A stretch of 64,000 nt of DNA from the NCBI GenBank assembly GCA_021805985.1, contig JAJZDN010000007.1, positions 30,155 through 94,154 of the forward strand, read 5' to 3'. Shown here in pieces: positions 50,350 to 58,510 of this stretch (positions are counted from its first letter, which is position 1; every line of letters begins with the position of its first letter). This DNA is from Planctomycetota bacterium. Its GTDB lineage: Bacteria > Planctomycetota > Phycisphaerae > WQYP01. Under the pieces are notes generated by a model. That model was given only the letters and a program-made list of their open reading frames with translations, was not told where the DNA came from and did not search any database. The position numbers and the translations under genes are program-made.

Positions 50350-51753
50350 TCATCGAGTCGCTCTTGGAGTATTCTCGCGAGCTTTTAGCAATTCCTCAAT
50401 TTTAACGAGAGGTTTTCGGCGATTCGGCCACGTCTGGGCCAGTGCTATGGCCTGTGAAAGCTTGATGCGTGTGGCAGCCGCATGGGCGTGGAGCAGGGCC
50501 CGCTGCAGGCGAAAGACGGTCACACGGTACCCTTCTATTCCGATTAATACACTGACCGAAAGCTTACGCACTATTTTTGACGACGAAGATCGAACGTTAG
50601 ACAGCATGGCCGGAACGGCGGGCGAGCCGATATCTGCCAGTGCATCCGCTGCGGGCAAGAGGGTTGCCGCAAGCGTCACAATGTGCAGCCGGGCATCAAC
50701 GTGTCTATGAAGGTTTAACAGTAGTATGCGCCGCGACAGGGCACCCACGGCCCCCTTCATTCGGAATTGTCCCAAGAGGAATGCCGCCTCACACTTAAGC
50801 CGGTTGGACGGCGAATCAAGATCACGCACCAGAATCGCCTCGATCCGCCGGCGCTGCACGACCATATCCAATCGTGATAGAGTTTTTTGCGTCACGGAGG
50901 CAAAGAGATTTGCCCCCAGGATTCGTTCAGCCGCAATCGGGCCAAAACGCTGGTCAGCAGCTTGAGATAGCCTATGGATTGCCAACTGTACATTCACAAC
51001 AGCCAGGTTGTACGAACGCCCTGATCTTGCGTAAAGTAATCCGCGGGCAGAAGCGGCATCGCCCAAGCGGATCGCGGCGGCAAGTTGGCGTAAAGCCGTT
51101 ACCGGGCCGCTGGCCGGAGTCACCGCAAATTCCAGTCGCGGGGGCGACGTACCCGTTTGTGGGGGAGCTTTCGGCCAGGCGACGCCCTTGGTGATCCATT
51201 TGACCGTTCCGTTGGCGGCGATATCCAGTTCAATCGCACTGGTTCCAACAAACGCCCAGGAGGGGGAGCCTTTCGCGCCGAATCCGACAAGGCGGCGTGC
51301 CATGACAAAAAAAATGCCTGGGTGGATTGCAAACAGCCTTCCGAGTGGCAACTTATTTGAACATGATTTGCCTGCCTGCAGGGGCACGTACCCGCCCGGA
51401 GAGAACGAAAACTTGGCGAGCACCAGAGAATCCTCGCCGGCTTTAGTCAGGGCGACGCACCTGTCGTCGCTATCCACCACGCGGACACGCCAGCCGCACG
51501 TCTTTGTGGTCTCCAGCCAGACGGGGCTTGGGCCTTGATTTACAACTACCGCATCCACGACCGCCCCTTTGTTTGCAGGGCGCAGGTCCACGGTGGTCTT
51601 GTGGAAGGATTCAAGGATCTTCGGGGGACGCAGCATGTGCCCATGCACCCAACGCGAGCCAAGGAGAGTCGCCACGAAAAATATCGCGGCCCCGAGGCTT
51701 ACGCGCGCAGCCCGAGCGCTCTCAGTCAACTGGGTTAGACGGGTGTGATCCAT
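50350..51753 (-). CDS. membrane-anchored HEAT-repeat-like hypothetical protein
   Basis: N-terminal TM; helical repeats LRQLAAAIRLGDAASARGLL...FLLGQFRMKGAVGALSRRILL; ATG overlaps upstream stop as TAATG. Confidence 0.65.
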   Translation of the reverse strand: MDHTRLTQLTESARAARVSLGAAIFFVATLLGSRWVHGHMLRPPKILESFHKTTVDLRPANKGAVVDAVVVNQGPSPVWLETTKTCGWRVRVVDSDDRCVALTKAGEDSLVLAKFSFSPGGYVPLQAGKSCSNKLPLGRLFAIHPGIFFVMARRLVGFGAKGSPSWAFVGTSAIELDIAANGTVKWITKGVAWPKAPPQTGTSPPRLEFAVTPASGPVTALRQLAAAIRLGDAASARGLLYARSGRSYNLAVVNVQLAIHRLSQAADQRFGPIAAERILGANLFASVTQKTLSRLDMVVQRRRIEAILVRDLDSPSNRLKCEAAFLLGQFRMKGAVGALSRRILLLNLHRHVDARLHIVTLAATLLPAADALADIGSPAVPAMLSNVRSSSSKIVRKLSVSVLIGIEGYRVTVFRLQRALLHAHAAATRIKLSQAIALAQTWPNRRKPLVKIEELLKARENTPRATR

Positions 51754-52298
51754 TATTGAACCTCCTGTTGGCACCAAATATCTGTGATCTGCTGAGCTTT
51801 CACGGACGTAATATTTGCAGTCCACTTCGGTTCCGTGTACGGGGTGGAGGTTGCAGAGGGATTGGGGGAACTCTCTCCGCTGTCTGTCCAGGCCTGGCCT
51901 GCCAAGGGGGCGTAATTCTTTACAACATTAGCTCCCTCCACGTTCCATTCCAGCGTCATATCCGCCGGGCAGTAATCCGCCACCAAGGGAATCTGCTGCC
52001 CAACTGAAACATCCTGCGTCTGGCCATCCACGACATTGCCACCGTATTCAATATGCGAAATGTAGGTGGTCAGCGGCTGCGGCCCGGCGTTGGCACATCC
52101 GGTCCAATATTGATTCGTTTTGGTGTCGGTAGCGGTCACACTGCAACTCACTGAAACCTGCCAATACCCCGCAGTCAGCGGCGTAAATGTCAACGTCGCA
52201 TATGACGATGTTGACGACTGCGTTGGGCTTATGGAATCAGTATAACTGCCTGATGGCGGTGAGCCAAAAGGATCCGCTTGCAAGGCCTGATATCGCTG
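51753..52298 (-). pseudogene. 5'-truncated copy (A2) of the exported Ig-like protein at 54178-55581
   Basis: GSYTDSISPTQSSTSSYATLTFTPLTAGYWQVSVSCSVTATDTKTNQYWTGCANAGPQPL matches GSYITPIPIIPKQPSPSPTATLTFTPLIAGHWRKFTSCSVSVRDAKTNQCWNGTANAAPQTL; in-frame TAG at 52299-52301, no ATG. Confidence 0.55.
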
Positions 52299-52356
52299 CT
52301 ACGCCGCCGTTCGCTTGCGGGGGGGGGCGTGGGACGGCTTCCGGCGAGGACAAATT

Positions 52357-53163
52357 TCATTTCCTTTTTGCTCCCGCGTGCGCCCCCGCCGGTTGGGGCA
52401 CCGGGTTTGCCATAATAAAAATATTAACGCGGCCCGTGGGTTTGCCGTTTTTGCCACAGTATACGTCTGCACTCCAAAGCTGCGGGCCTGATACATGTGC
52501 ATCCCAACTTTGCTGGCCTGTCCCTGCCGGGCCGCGCACGTACCTGATGCCAGTTGTCAGAAAGCGCCGGAGCGTCATTGCCTTGATATCGAAATGCATC
52601 GGCACTTTGAACTGTTTTGGCTCGGGGACCATCACGACGCCACTTCCCGATCCGCTCCCTATTCCTGGGGGGCCTTCGTTGTAGAAATGGACGGTCGGCA
52701 CCAACTTGGACAACACATGAGATTCCAGGCGATCAAAACTCATAGTGCCGTGAAAGGAAAGCTTTTGGTCCAGCGGGTCGTGCCGCCATGTCAGGAGGGG
52801 CCGGTTAACCAGGTAGATCACCCGCCGGGCATACGAGTACCGGCCGACGGCGAAATCCGGAAGGTGCGCTTGTAGAAACTTAACAAATTTGCCAACCGTC
52901 TGATCGGGTGGGGCAGGGGGTACACGGCTCTGGTCCATCCCGATGTACGGGCCCTTGGGCGTGGAGGAAATCATTCCTTCGACCGTGTACGCGAATCCGC
53001 CTCTGACGTAGGTCCGGGCCAAAAGCTCGCTGGGCCAGACTGCGCCCCGCCTCCCAGCAGCCGGCGTGCCCGATGTTTGCGGCAGAGTTGATGCGAGCGT
53101 AATAGCGAGCAAAGCCGCAACGATTGTGAAAGCCACATCGGCGTGAATACGCTTTGATTTCAT
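52357..53163 (-). CDS. exported protein of unknown function, paralogue B2
   Basis: Signal sequence; RVIYLVNRPLLTWRHDPLDQKLSFHGTMSF...MHFDIKAMTLRRFLTTGIRYV, full-length similarity to 53392-54141. Confidence 0.75.
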   Translation of the reverse strand: MKSKRIHADVAFTIVAALLAITLASTLPQTSGTPAAGRRGAVWPSELLARTYVRGGFAYTVEGMISSTPKGPYIGMDQSRVPPAPPDQTVGKFVKFLQAHLPDFAVGRYSYARRVIYLVNRPLLTWRHDPLDQKLSFHGTMSFDRLESHVLSKLVPTVHFYNEGPPGIGSGSGSGVVMVPEPKQFKVPMHFDIKAMTLRRFLTTGIRYVRGPAGTGQQSWDAHVSGPQLWSADVYCGKNGKPTGRVNIFIMANPVPQPAGAHAGAKRK

Positions 53164-53391
53164 GGAGGGTCTCCTTTCACGAACGATCCGCCCGTGCCCT
53201 GGTCCTTCTCGTTAACGACTTAGCCATCGTAGACGCTGCTCAACGGCTTGCCAAACTGGTCCACGACAGGAAACCGAAAAAGCCGTCTCGACCAGCGTAC
53301 CGAGAAGGACATCCCCAGGAGGGTCCAGCCCATCTGATCCCGTGTAAAGGGAACCGCTTTGCGCGGATTTTGTGGGCAGATTGCAGCCTTT

Positions 53392-54141
53392 TCACTTCGT
53401 CTTTGCAGTTGTTTGTTTTGCCGCCCCCCCGGCAGCCGCGGAAGCACGGACTGGCCATCCCTGCATCATGATGTCGACGCGACCAGTGAATTTCCCGCGC
53501 CTGACCATGTACGTGACCTGCCAGAGGGCGCCGCCAAAGTGCTGCGGGTTCATCTGATACACAATTCCCCTGGTAAGGAACTGCCGAAGTGTCATATCCT
53601 TGACGTTAAAATGCAGTGGTGTTTTGTAGGACTCCAAATTCGGACCCCCGGGCACGAAGAAAACCTTGGCGAACGGATTGTAATAAAAATGCACTTTGGG
53701 GAACTCCTTCGCGAATACCCTGGTCGCCAACTGCATGAAAGTCATGGTCCCATGGAAGTTGAATTTCTGGTTCATGGGATTAGACTTCCACTGGAGTGCC
53801 TTGCTGTAAACGATATGTATAACCCGCCGGTTGCCTTTATCACGCCAAACTGACCAGCCGGGAAGGTTTGTACTCAGAAATTTCACGGCTGCGCTCATCG
53901 TCCGCAAATGCGGAGGAACCGGCACCCGCATGTTGGATATTCCCGAATACTTACCGTTGCCCGTCGGCACCATATCCTCGATGGCAAGAATACAGTGGCC
54001 TCGGCTGGCGAGGTGCCCCAATAATTTGTAGAGCCAGACGGTTCTGCCCCGTACCGGTGCGACGGCGCTCGCAGCCTGCGACCATGCCAGAAGGCTCGCC
54101 AACAGCATGACTAAAGCGACTAAGTTCCTAAATTTATTCAT
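53392..54141 (-). CDS. exported protein of unknown function, paralogue B1
   Basis: Signal peptide; RVIHIVYSKALQWKSNPMNQKFNFHGTMTF...LHFNVKDMTLRQFLTRGIVYQ. Confidence 0.78.
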   Translation of the reverse strand: MNKFRNLVALVMLLASLLAWSQAASAVAPVRGRTVWLYKLLGHLASRGHCILAIEDMVPTGNGKYSGISNMRVPVPPHLRTMSAAVKFLSTNLPGWSVWRDKGNRRVIHIVYSKALQWKSNPMNQKFNFHGTMTFMQLATRVFAKEFPKVHFYYNPFAKVFFVPGGPNLESYKTPLHFNVKDMTLRQFLTRGIVYQMNPQHFGGALWQVTYMVRRGKFTGRVDIMMQGWPVRASAAAGGAAKQTTAKTK

Positions 54142-54177
54142 CTTCGGTAAACCTCTTCTTACGACGGTCCATTTGCC

Positions 54178-55581
54178 TCACGGCCAAGTGATAATAAGCG
54201 TGCCATTACTATAGGTAATCGAACGGCTCGCAATGCCTGGATTCAGCGTGAATCCTGCGACCTGCACCTGCCAATCCACGGACCTCGGCCCCGAATTCGG
54301 AATCGTCGACGGCGTAGCGTTCGCCCAATTCTGGGCTTTCTGGCTCCCGGCGGGGAGAGGATTTGGCGCAGGTGCGTCAACGCCGACGCCGACCCAATCG
54401 CTATATTGGCCGTTTTTGATTTTCACATTGATCGCCGCAAACAGTCCACTGCCGTTTTCCCGGACTTTCTGGCCATTGTAGAGGCCGCTGAGAACCTTCC
54501 CAAACTGGTCATCTACCGTCAGCGTTTGGGCAGTACCGGCCATAGTGGCCAATTCCACTTGTCCTGGTTGCAATCCCCAAACGGCTGGAATGCTCGACCC
54601 GGAGAGTGCCCTATTCTCGCTCGCGACCGCGTGGTTGAAGGTCGGAAGCGGTGGGCTGATGGCCTTGGGAATTTCGATGGTGACGATGGCTGTTCCGAGC
54701 ACGGCGTTGCCGTCCTTCCCCTCAATTTCCACATCTCCCTTCGGCATACTCGGTGCGGTGCCTGCGGTACCGTAGAGATCAAGGGTTATCTGTCCGGTCG
54801 TGGAATTTGAGTGGTAATTCTCGACGGCTGCCGCACCCGTGCTGCCGGGAAGCGTGGCGAAATTGGCCACATTTACGTTGTTGATCAGGTCCTTCGGTGC
54901 CACCGTCGCTGTTACCGACACGAAGATCGCCCCCGGATTACTGTTGTCCGCACCTGTGTATAACGGATTCGGTGAAAAGGACACTGTTGCGCTGGTCAGC
55001 GTCTGTGGTGCCGCGTTGGCGGTGCCGTTCCAGCATTGATTAGTCTTAGCGTCCCTCACGGACACGGAGCAACTCGTAAATTTCCTCCAGTGGCCCGCGA
55101 TCAGCGGCGTAAATGTCAGCGTTGCTGTCGGCGACGGCGATGGCTGCTTGGGAATTATGGGTATTGGAGTAATGTAGCTTCCCGACGTCGCGGTACCATA
55201 GGGCGCAACTTTCCCTTCGAAATTTAACCAAGTTCCTTTGTACTGTACGCTGGTAACCGACCATGTGTATTCTGCTGATAAATCGCCTTCGGAAACGCCG
55301 GGTGGCGGCGTGTAGCCCGCAGGCAGGCTTGCCGTCGCCGGGCTGCTTACGCAGACCGGATTGGGCGAAAATGCCTTCATACTTGCTGTCACGGTCACCG
55401 TCCCCGGGTTAGTGCATGCCATCGCAACTTTAACCGCCACCAGCATGGCACATATCACAGCGACTACAGCACCAATGCCTCCCCAAGCGCCGCCGAGGGC
55501 TTTGGGCCGGTGCACTTTCCACGGCGGTATTATCGGTGTCCGCATGGCGGTCTGCAATCTTTTTCGTTGCGGGTTATCCAT
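54178..55581 (-). CDS. exported Ig-like/beta-rich protein A1
   Basis: N-terminal TM/signal (GGIGAVVAVICAMLVAVKVAMACT), repeated Ig-like strands (FSPNPVCVSSPATASLPAG, VSFSPNPLYTGADNSNPGAIFVSVTATV). Confidence 0.72.
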   Translation of the reverse strand: MDNPQRKRLQTAMRTPIIPPWKVHRPKALGGAWGGIGAVVAVICAMLVAVKVAMACTNPGTVTVTASMKAFSPNPVCVSSPATASLPAGYTPPPGVSEGDLSAEYTWSVTSVQYKGTWLNFEGKVAPYGTATSGSYITPIPIIPKQPSPSPTATLTFTPLIAGHWRKFTSCSVSVRDAKTNQCWNGTANAAPQTLTSATVSFSPNPLYTGADNSNPGAIFVSVTATVAPKDLINNVNVANFATLPGSTGAAAVENYHSNSTTGQITLDLYGTAGTAPSMPKGDVEIEGKDGNAVLGTAIVTIEIPKAISPPLPTFNHAVASENRALSGSSIPAVWGLQPGQVELATMAGTAQTLTVDDQFGKVLSGLYNGQKVRENGSGLFAAINVKIKNGQYSDWVGVGVDAPAPNPLPAGSQKAQNWANATPSTIPNSGPRSVDWQVQVAGFTLNPGIASRSITYSNGTLIITWP

Positions 55582-55658
55582 TTCCCATTTCTCCTGAATT
55601 TGAATGAAAACGTTCTTGTAACTTGCTCCGCAGTGCATCAACGGGTAATCTCAAGGAC

Positions 55659-56219
55659 ATGCAGAAAGTCATGGCCGCTGAAGATGTTGCGCAGACAGTA
55701 AGACAGATTTCTCAACAGATTCTGGCCGCTGGCGAGCTTATGTCCGGTGGCCCTTTGGCGCTTGTGGGTATACGCCGCCGGGGCGAAATACTGGCCCAAC
55801 GGATTGCCGCAGCCATTTATGCCCAAACCGGGCGGAATCCTGATGTAGGGGCACTGGATATCACGATGTACCGCGATGATATTGTGGGGAATCGATCCAT
55901 CATTATTCCCATGGGAACGGAAATGAATTTCCGCATTGATGATCGTGCGGTGCTGCTGCTGGATGATGTATTGCACACGGGCCGAAGCGTGCGGGCCGCG
56001 CTGGATGCGCTGGTGGATTTTGGCCGGCCGCGGTTTATCCGCCTGGCGGTGCTGGTGGACCGTGGTGGAAGAGAATATCCAATATCTGCGGATTTTGTCG
56101 GGCGCCGCCTGGAAATTCCGGATGAATCCCGCGTGCGCGTGAGTTTAAAGCCCATTGATTCTGAGGATGCCGTGGTTGTGAATTCCGCCGCGCCGACCCC
56201 TGCAGGAGTCCGCTTATGA
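55659..56219 (+). CDS. pyrR: PyrR bifunctional regulator/uracil phosphoribosyltransferase
   Basis: LALVGIRRRGEILAQRIA, LDITMYRDD, VLLLDDVLHTGRSVRAALDALVDFGRP. Confidence 0.95.
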   Translation: MQKVMAAEDVAQTVRQISQQILAAGELMSGGPLALVGIRRRGEILAQRIAAAIYAQTGRNPDVGALDITMYRDDIVGNRSIIIPMGTEMNFRIDDRAVLLLDDVLHTGRSVRAALDALVDFGRPRFIRLAVLVDRGGREYPISADFVGRRLEIPDESRVRVSLKPIDSEDAVVVNSAAPTPAGVRL

Positions 56220-57172
56220 CAGCAAGCCCGACCTGGACTCGCCCGCATCTTCTGACCCTGGAGGCGCTTTCGAGCCAGGAAATTCTGACCGTGCTGGATA
56301 CCGCTGAGGCGCTGAAGGAAGTTTCCACGCGCAGTATCAAAAAAGTGCCGGCCTTGCGTGGCAAGGTGGTGGTCAATTTGTTTTTTGAAGATTCCACCCG
56401 CACCCGAACCAGTTTCCGCCTCGCGGCACAGCGCATGAGTGCCGACGTGGTGGATTTTTCGGTTTCCACGAGTTCGGTCAGTAAAGGGGAAACACTCATC
56501 GACACCGCCCGCAGCATTGTGGCCATGGGCGTGGATGCCATAATTATCCGCCATCGCAGCAGCGGCGCGCCTGAGGTACTAAGCCGCACGGTGCAATGCA
56601 GCGTTATTAACGCCGGTGACGGGAGCCATGAACATCCGACGCAGGGGCTGCTGGACTTATTTACCATGCGGGAAGCGTGCCAACGGCGCGGTAAAAAAAT
56701 CAGTGATATGCACGTGGCCATCGTGGGCGACATTGCTAATTCTCGCGTGGCCCGCAGTAATCTCTGGGCATTAACCAAACTGGGCGCAAAAGTCACGCTG
56801 GTGGGTCCCACCACGCTTTGCCCATCGGCCTTCGCTGAGTTCGGCGTGCAGGTCACGCATGATTTCGACTCCATCCTCGGTGAGGTGGATGTCATTAATA
56901 TGTTGCGTGTGCAGTTTGAGCGGCTGACCAGCGCGGCATTTCCCAGCGTGCGGGAATATAGCCGATATTTCGGCCTCAATGATGAACGCTTGAAGCGCTG
57001 TCGCCCCGATGTGCTGGTGCTGCACCCCGGCCCGATGAACCGCGGTCTGGAAATTACCAGCGCTGTGGCGGATGGTGAAAAATCTGCGATTCTGCGACAG
57101 GTCAGCAATGGTCTGGCGGTGCGGATGGCGGTGCTGTATTTGTGCATTGGTGCCGGGCAGTTCCGGGAATAG
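56216..57172 (+). CDS. pyrB: aspartate carbamoyltransferase catalytic subunit
   Basis: FFEDSTRTRTSFRLAAQRM, HRSSGAPE, GDGSHEHPTQGLLDLFT, HPGPMNRGLEI. Confidence 0.97.
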   Translation: MTASPTWTRPHLLTLEALSSQEILTVLDTAEALKEVSTRSIKKVPALRGKVVVNLFFEDSTRTRTSFRLAAQRMSADVVDFSVSTSSVSKGETLIDTARSIVAMGVDAIIIRHRSSGAPEVLSRTVQCSVINAGDGSHEHPTQGLLDLFTMREACQRRGKKISDMHVAIVGDIANSRVARSNLWALTKLGAKVTLVGPTTLCPSAFAEFGVQVTHDFDSILGEVDVINMLRVQFERLTSAAFPSVREYSRYFGLNDERLKRCRPDVLVLHPGPMNRGLEITSAVADGEKSAILRQVSNGLAVRMAVLYLCIGAGQFRE

Positions 57173-57197
57173 GAATTTATCAAGGAATTGGTCAACC

Positions 57198-58418
57198 ATG
57201 GGTAATCAAAGCATTACAGCGGTGAAGGGCTTTCTCGCGGGAGCCATGCACTGCGGCATCAAGCAATCTGGCAAGCCTGATTTGGCCATGCTGGTCAGCC
57301 GTGTTCCGGCCACAGCGGCAGCGGTGTTCACCACCAATAAAGTTGTTGGCGCACCGATAGTTGTGGGAAGAGAGCATATTCGCGGCGGGAACGTTAGCGC
57401 GTGCATTATTAACAGTGGCTGCGCCAACGTTTGCACGGGAAAGCGCGGACTGGTGGATGCGCGGGAAATGTGTGAACGCACTGCGGTGATTCTCACGGAT
57501 CGTGGCATTGCCATGCCAACGCGCAACGTGCTGCCCTCGAGCACGGGCGTGATCGGGCACTTTCTGCCGATGGAAAAAATTCGCTCGGGAATTGCCAACT
57601 TGGCGTTGCACATTGGCGACGCCGCGGAGCACGGGGAAGCCTTTGCTCATGGGATTCTTACTACCGATCTGAAAACCAAAACCGCGTTTACACAATTCAA
57701 CATCGGACGGCGAGCTGTCACGATTGCGGGCTGCTGTAAAGGCTCAGGCATGATTGCACCGAATATGGCCACCATGCTGGCGTATGTTGCCACGGATGCT
57801 GCCATCAGCCCAACCGCCCTTCGCGCCGCCGTAAGAGACACTGCCGAGAGTACATTTAATTGTGTGACGGTGGATCAGCACACCAGTACCAGCGATACCT
57901 TTGCGGTATTAGCCAATGGGATGGCGGAAAACCCGCGGATTGAACCAGGGACGCAATCTTGGCGGAGCTTTTCGCGCGCCTTGGAAGTGCTATGCGATTC
58001 TCTGGCCCGGCAAATCGCCGCCGATGGCGAAGGCGCGACGAAACTTGTCACCGTGCGAGTGCTTGGTGCCGCGACAGACGCCGACGCCCGGCGGGCCGCC
58101 ATGGCCATTGCCAATAGCCCGTTGGTAAAAACCGCAATTCATGGCGGCGATCCGAATTGGGGCCGCTTTGTCAGTGCCGCCGGATACAGCGGGGCCAAAA
58201 TGAATCCTGATAAAGCGCAGTGCCAAGTAGGAAAAATAACGGTGTTTCGCAATGGTCAGCCGACCGACGTTTCATTAGCCAATATTCAATCAGCCATGCA
58301 GCAATTCGAAGTGGATATTACGCTGAACCTCGGTGCCGGCGGAAAAGGCACCTGCCGGGTGTACACCTGCGATCTGTCGAGGGAATACATCGCCATCAAC
58401 GCGGACTACCACACGTAA
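57198..58418 (+). CDS. argJ: bifunctional glutamate N-acetyltransferase/amino-acid acetyltransferase
   Basis: SGCANVCTGKRGLVDA, CKGSGMIAPNMATMLAYVATDAA, GGDPNWGRFVSAAGYSG. Confidence 0.97.
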   Translation: MGNQSITAVKGFLAGAMHCGIKQSGKPDLAMLVSRVPATAAAVFTTNKVVGAPIVVGREHIRGGNVSACIINSGCANVCTGKRGLVDAREMCERTAVILTDRGIAMPTRNVLPSSTGVIGHFLPMEKIRSGIANLALHIGDAAEHGEAFAHGILTTDLKTKTAFTQFNIGRRAVTIAGCCKGSGMIAPNMATMLAYVATDAAISPTALRAAVRDTAESTFNCVTVDQHTSTSDTFAVLANGMAENPRIEPGTQSWRSFSRALEVLCDSLARQIAADGEGATKLVTVRVLGAATDADARRAAMAIANSPLVKTAIHGGDPNWGRFVSAAGYSGAKMNPDKAQCQVGKITVFRNGQPTDVSLANIQSAMQQFEVDITLNLGAGGKGTCRVYTCDLSREYIAINADYHT

Positions 58419-58510
58419 TAGTAACCACAGTAGCAGCAGCAGAAGTCCCGCTTACCAAGGCGAAGTTTCCGGCGAGCACGCGCGGAGAGGGAATATTGAC
58501 ACCGCCCCCG

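Noticed and set aside
52319-52327. G9 tract as an on/off switch restoring A2
   Set aside because: Changing tract length by one could join the upstream ATG frame to the A2 frame, but that frame still meets TAG at 52299-52301, so slippage alone does not restore A2.
56035-57195. 386-aa minus-strand ORF opposite pyrR/pyrB
   Set aside because: Shadow ORF of a highly conserved pyrB; Ser/Arg-rich composition with no family motifs.
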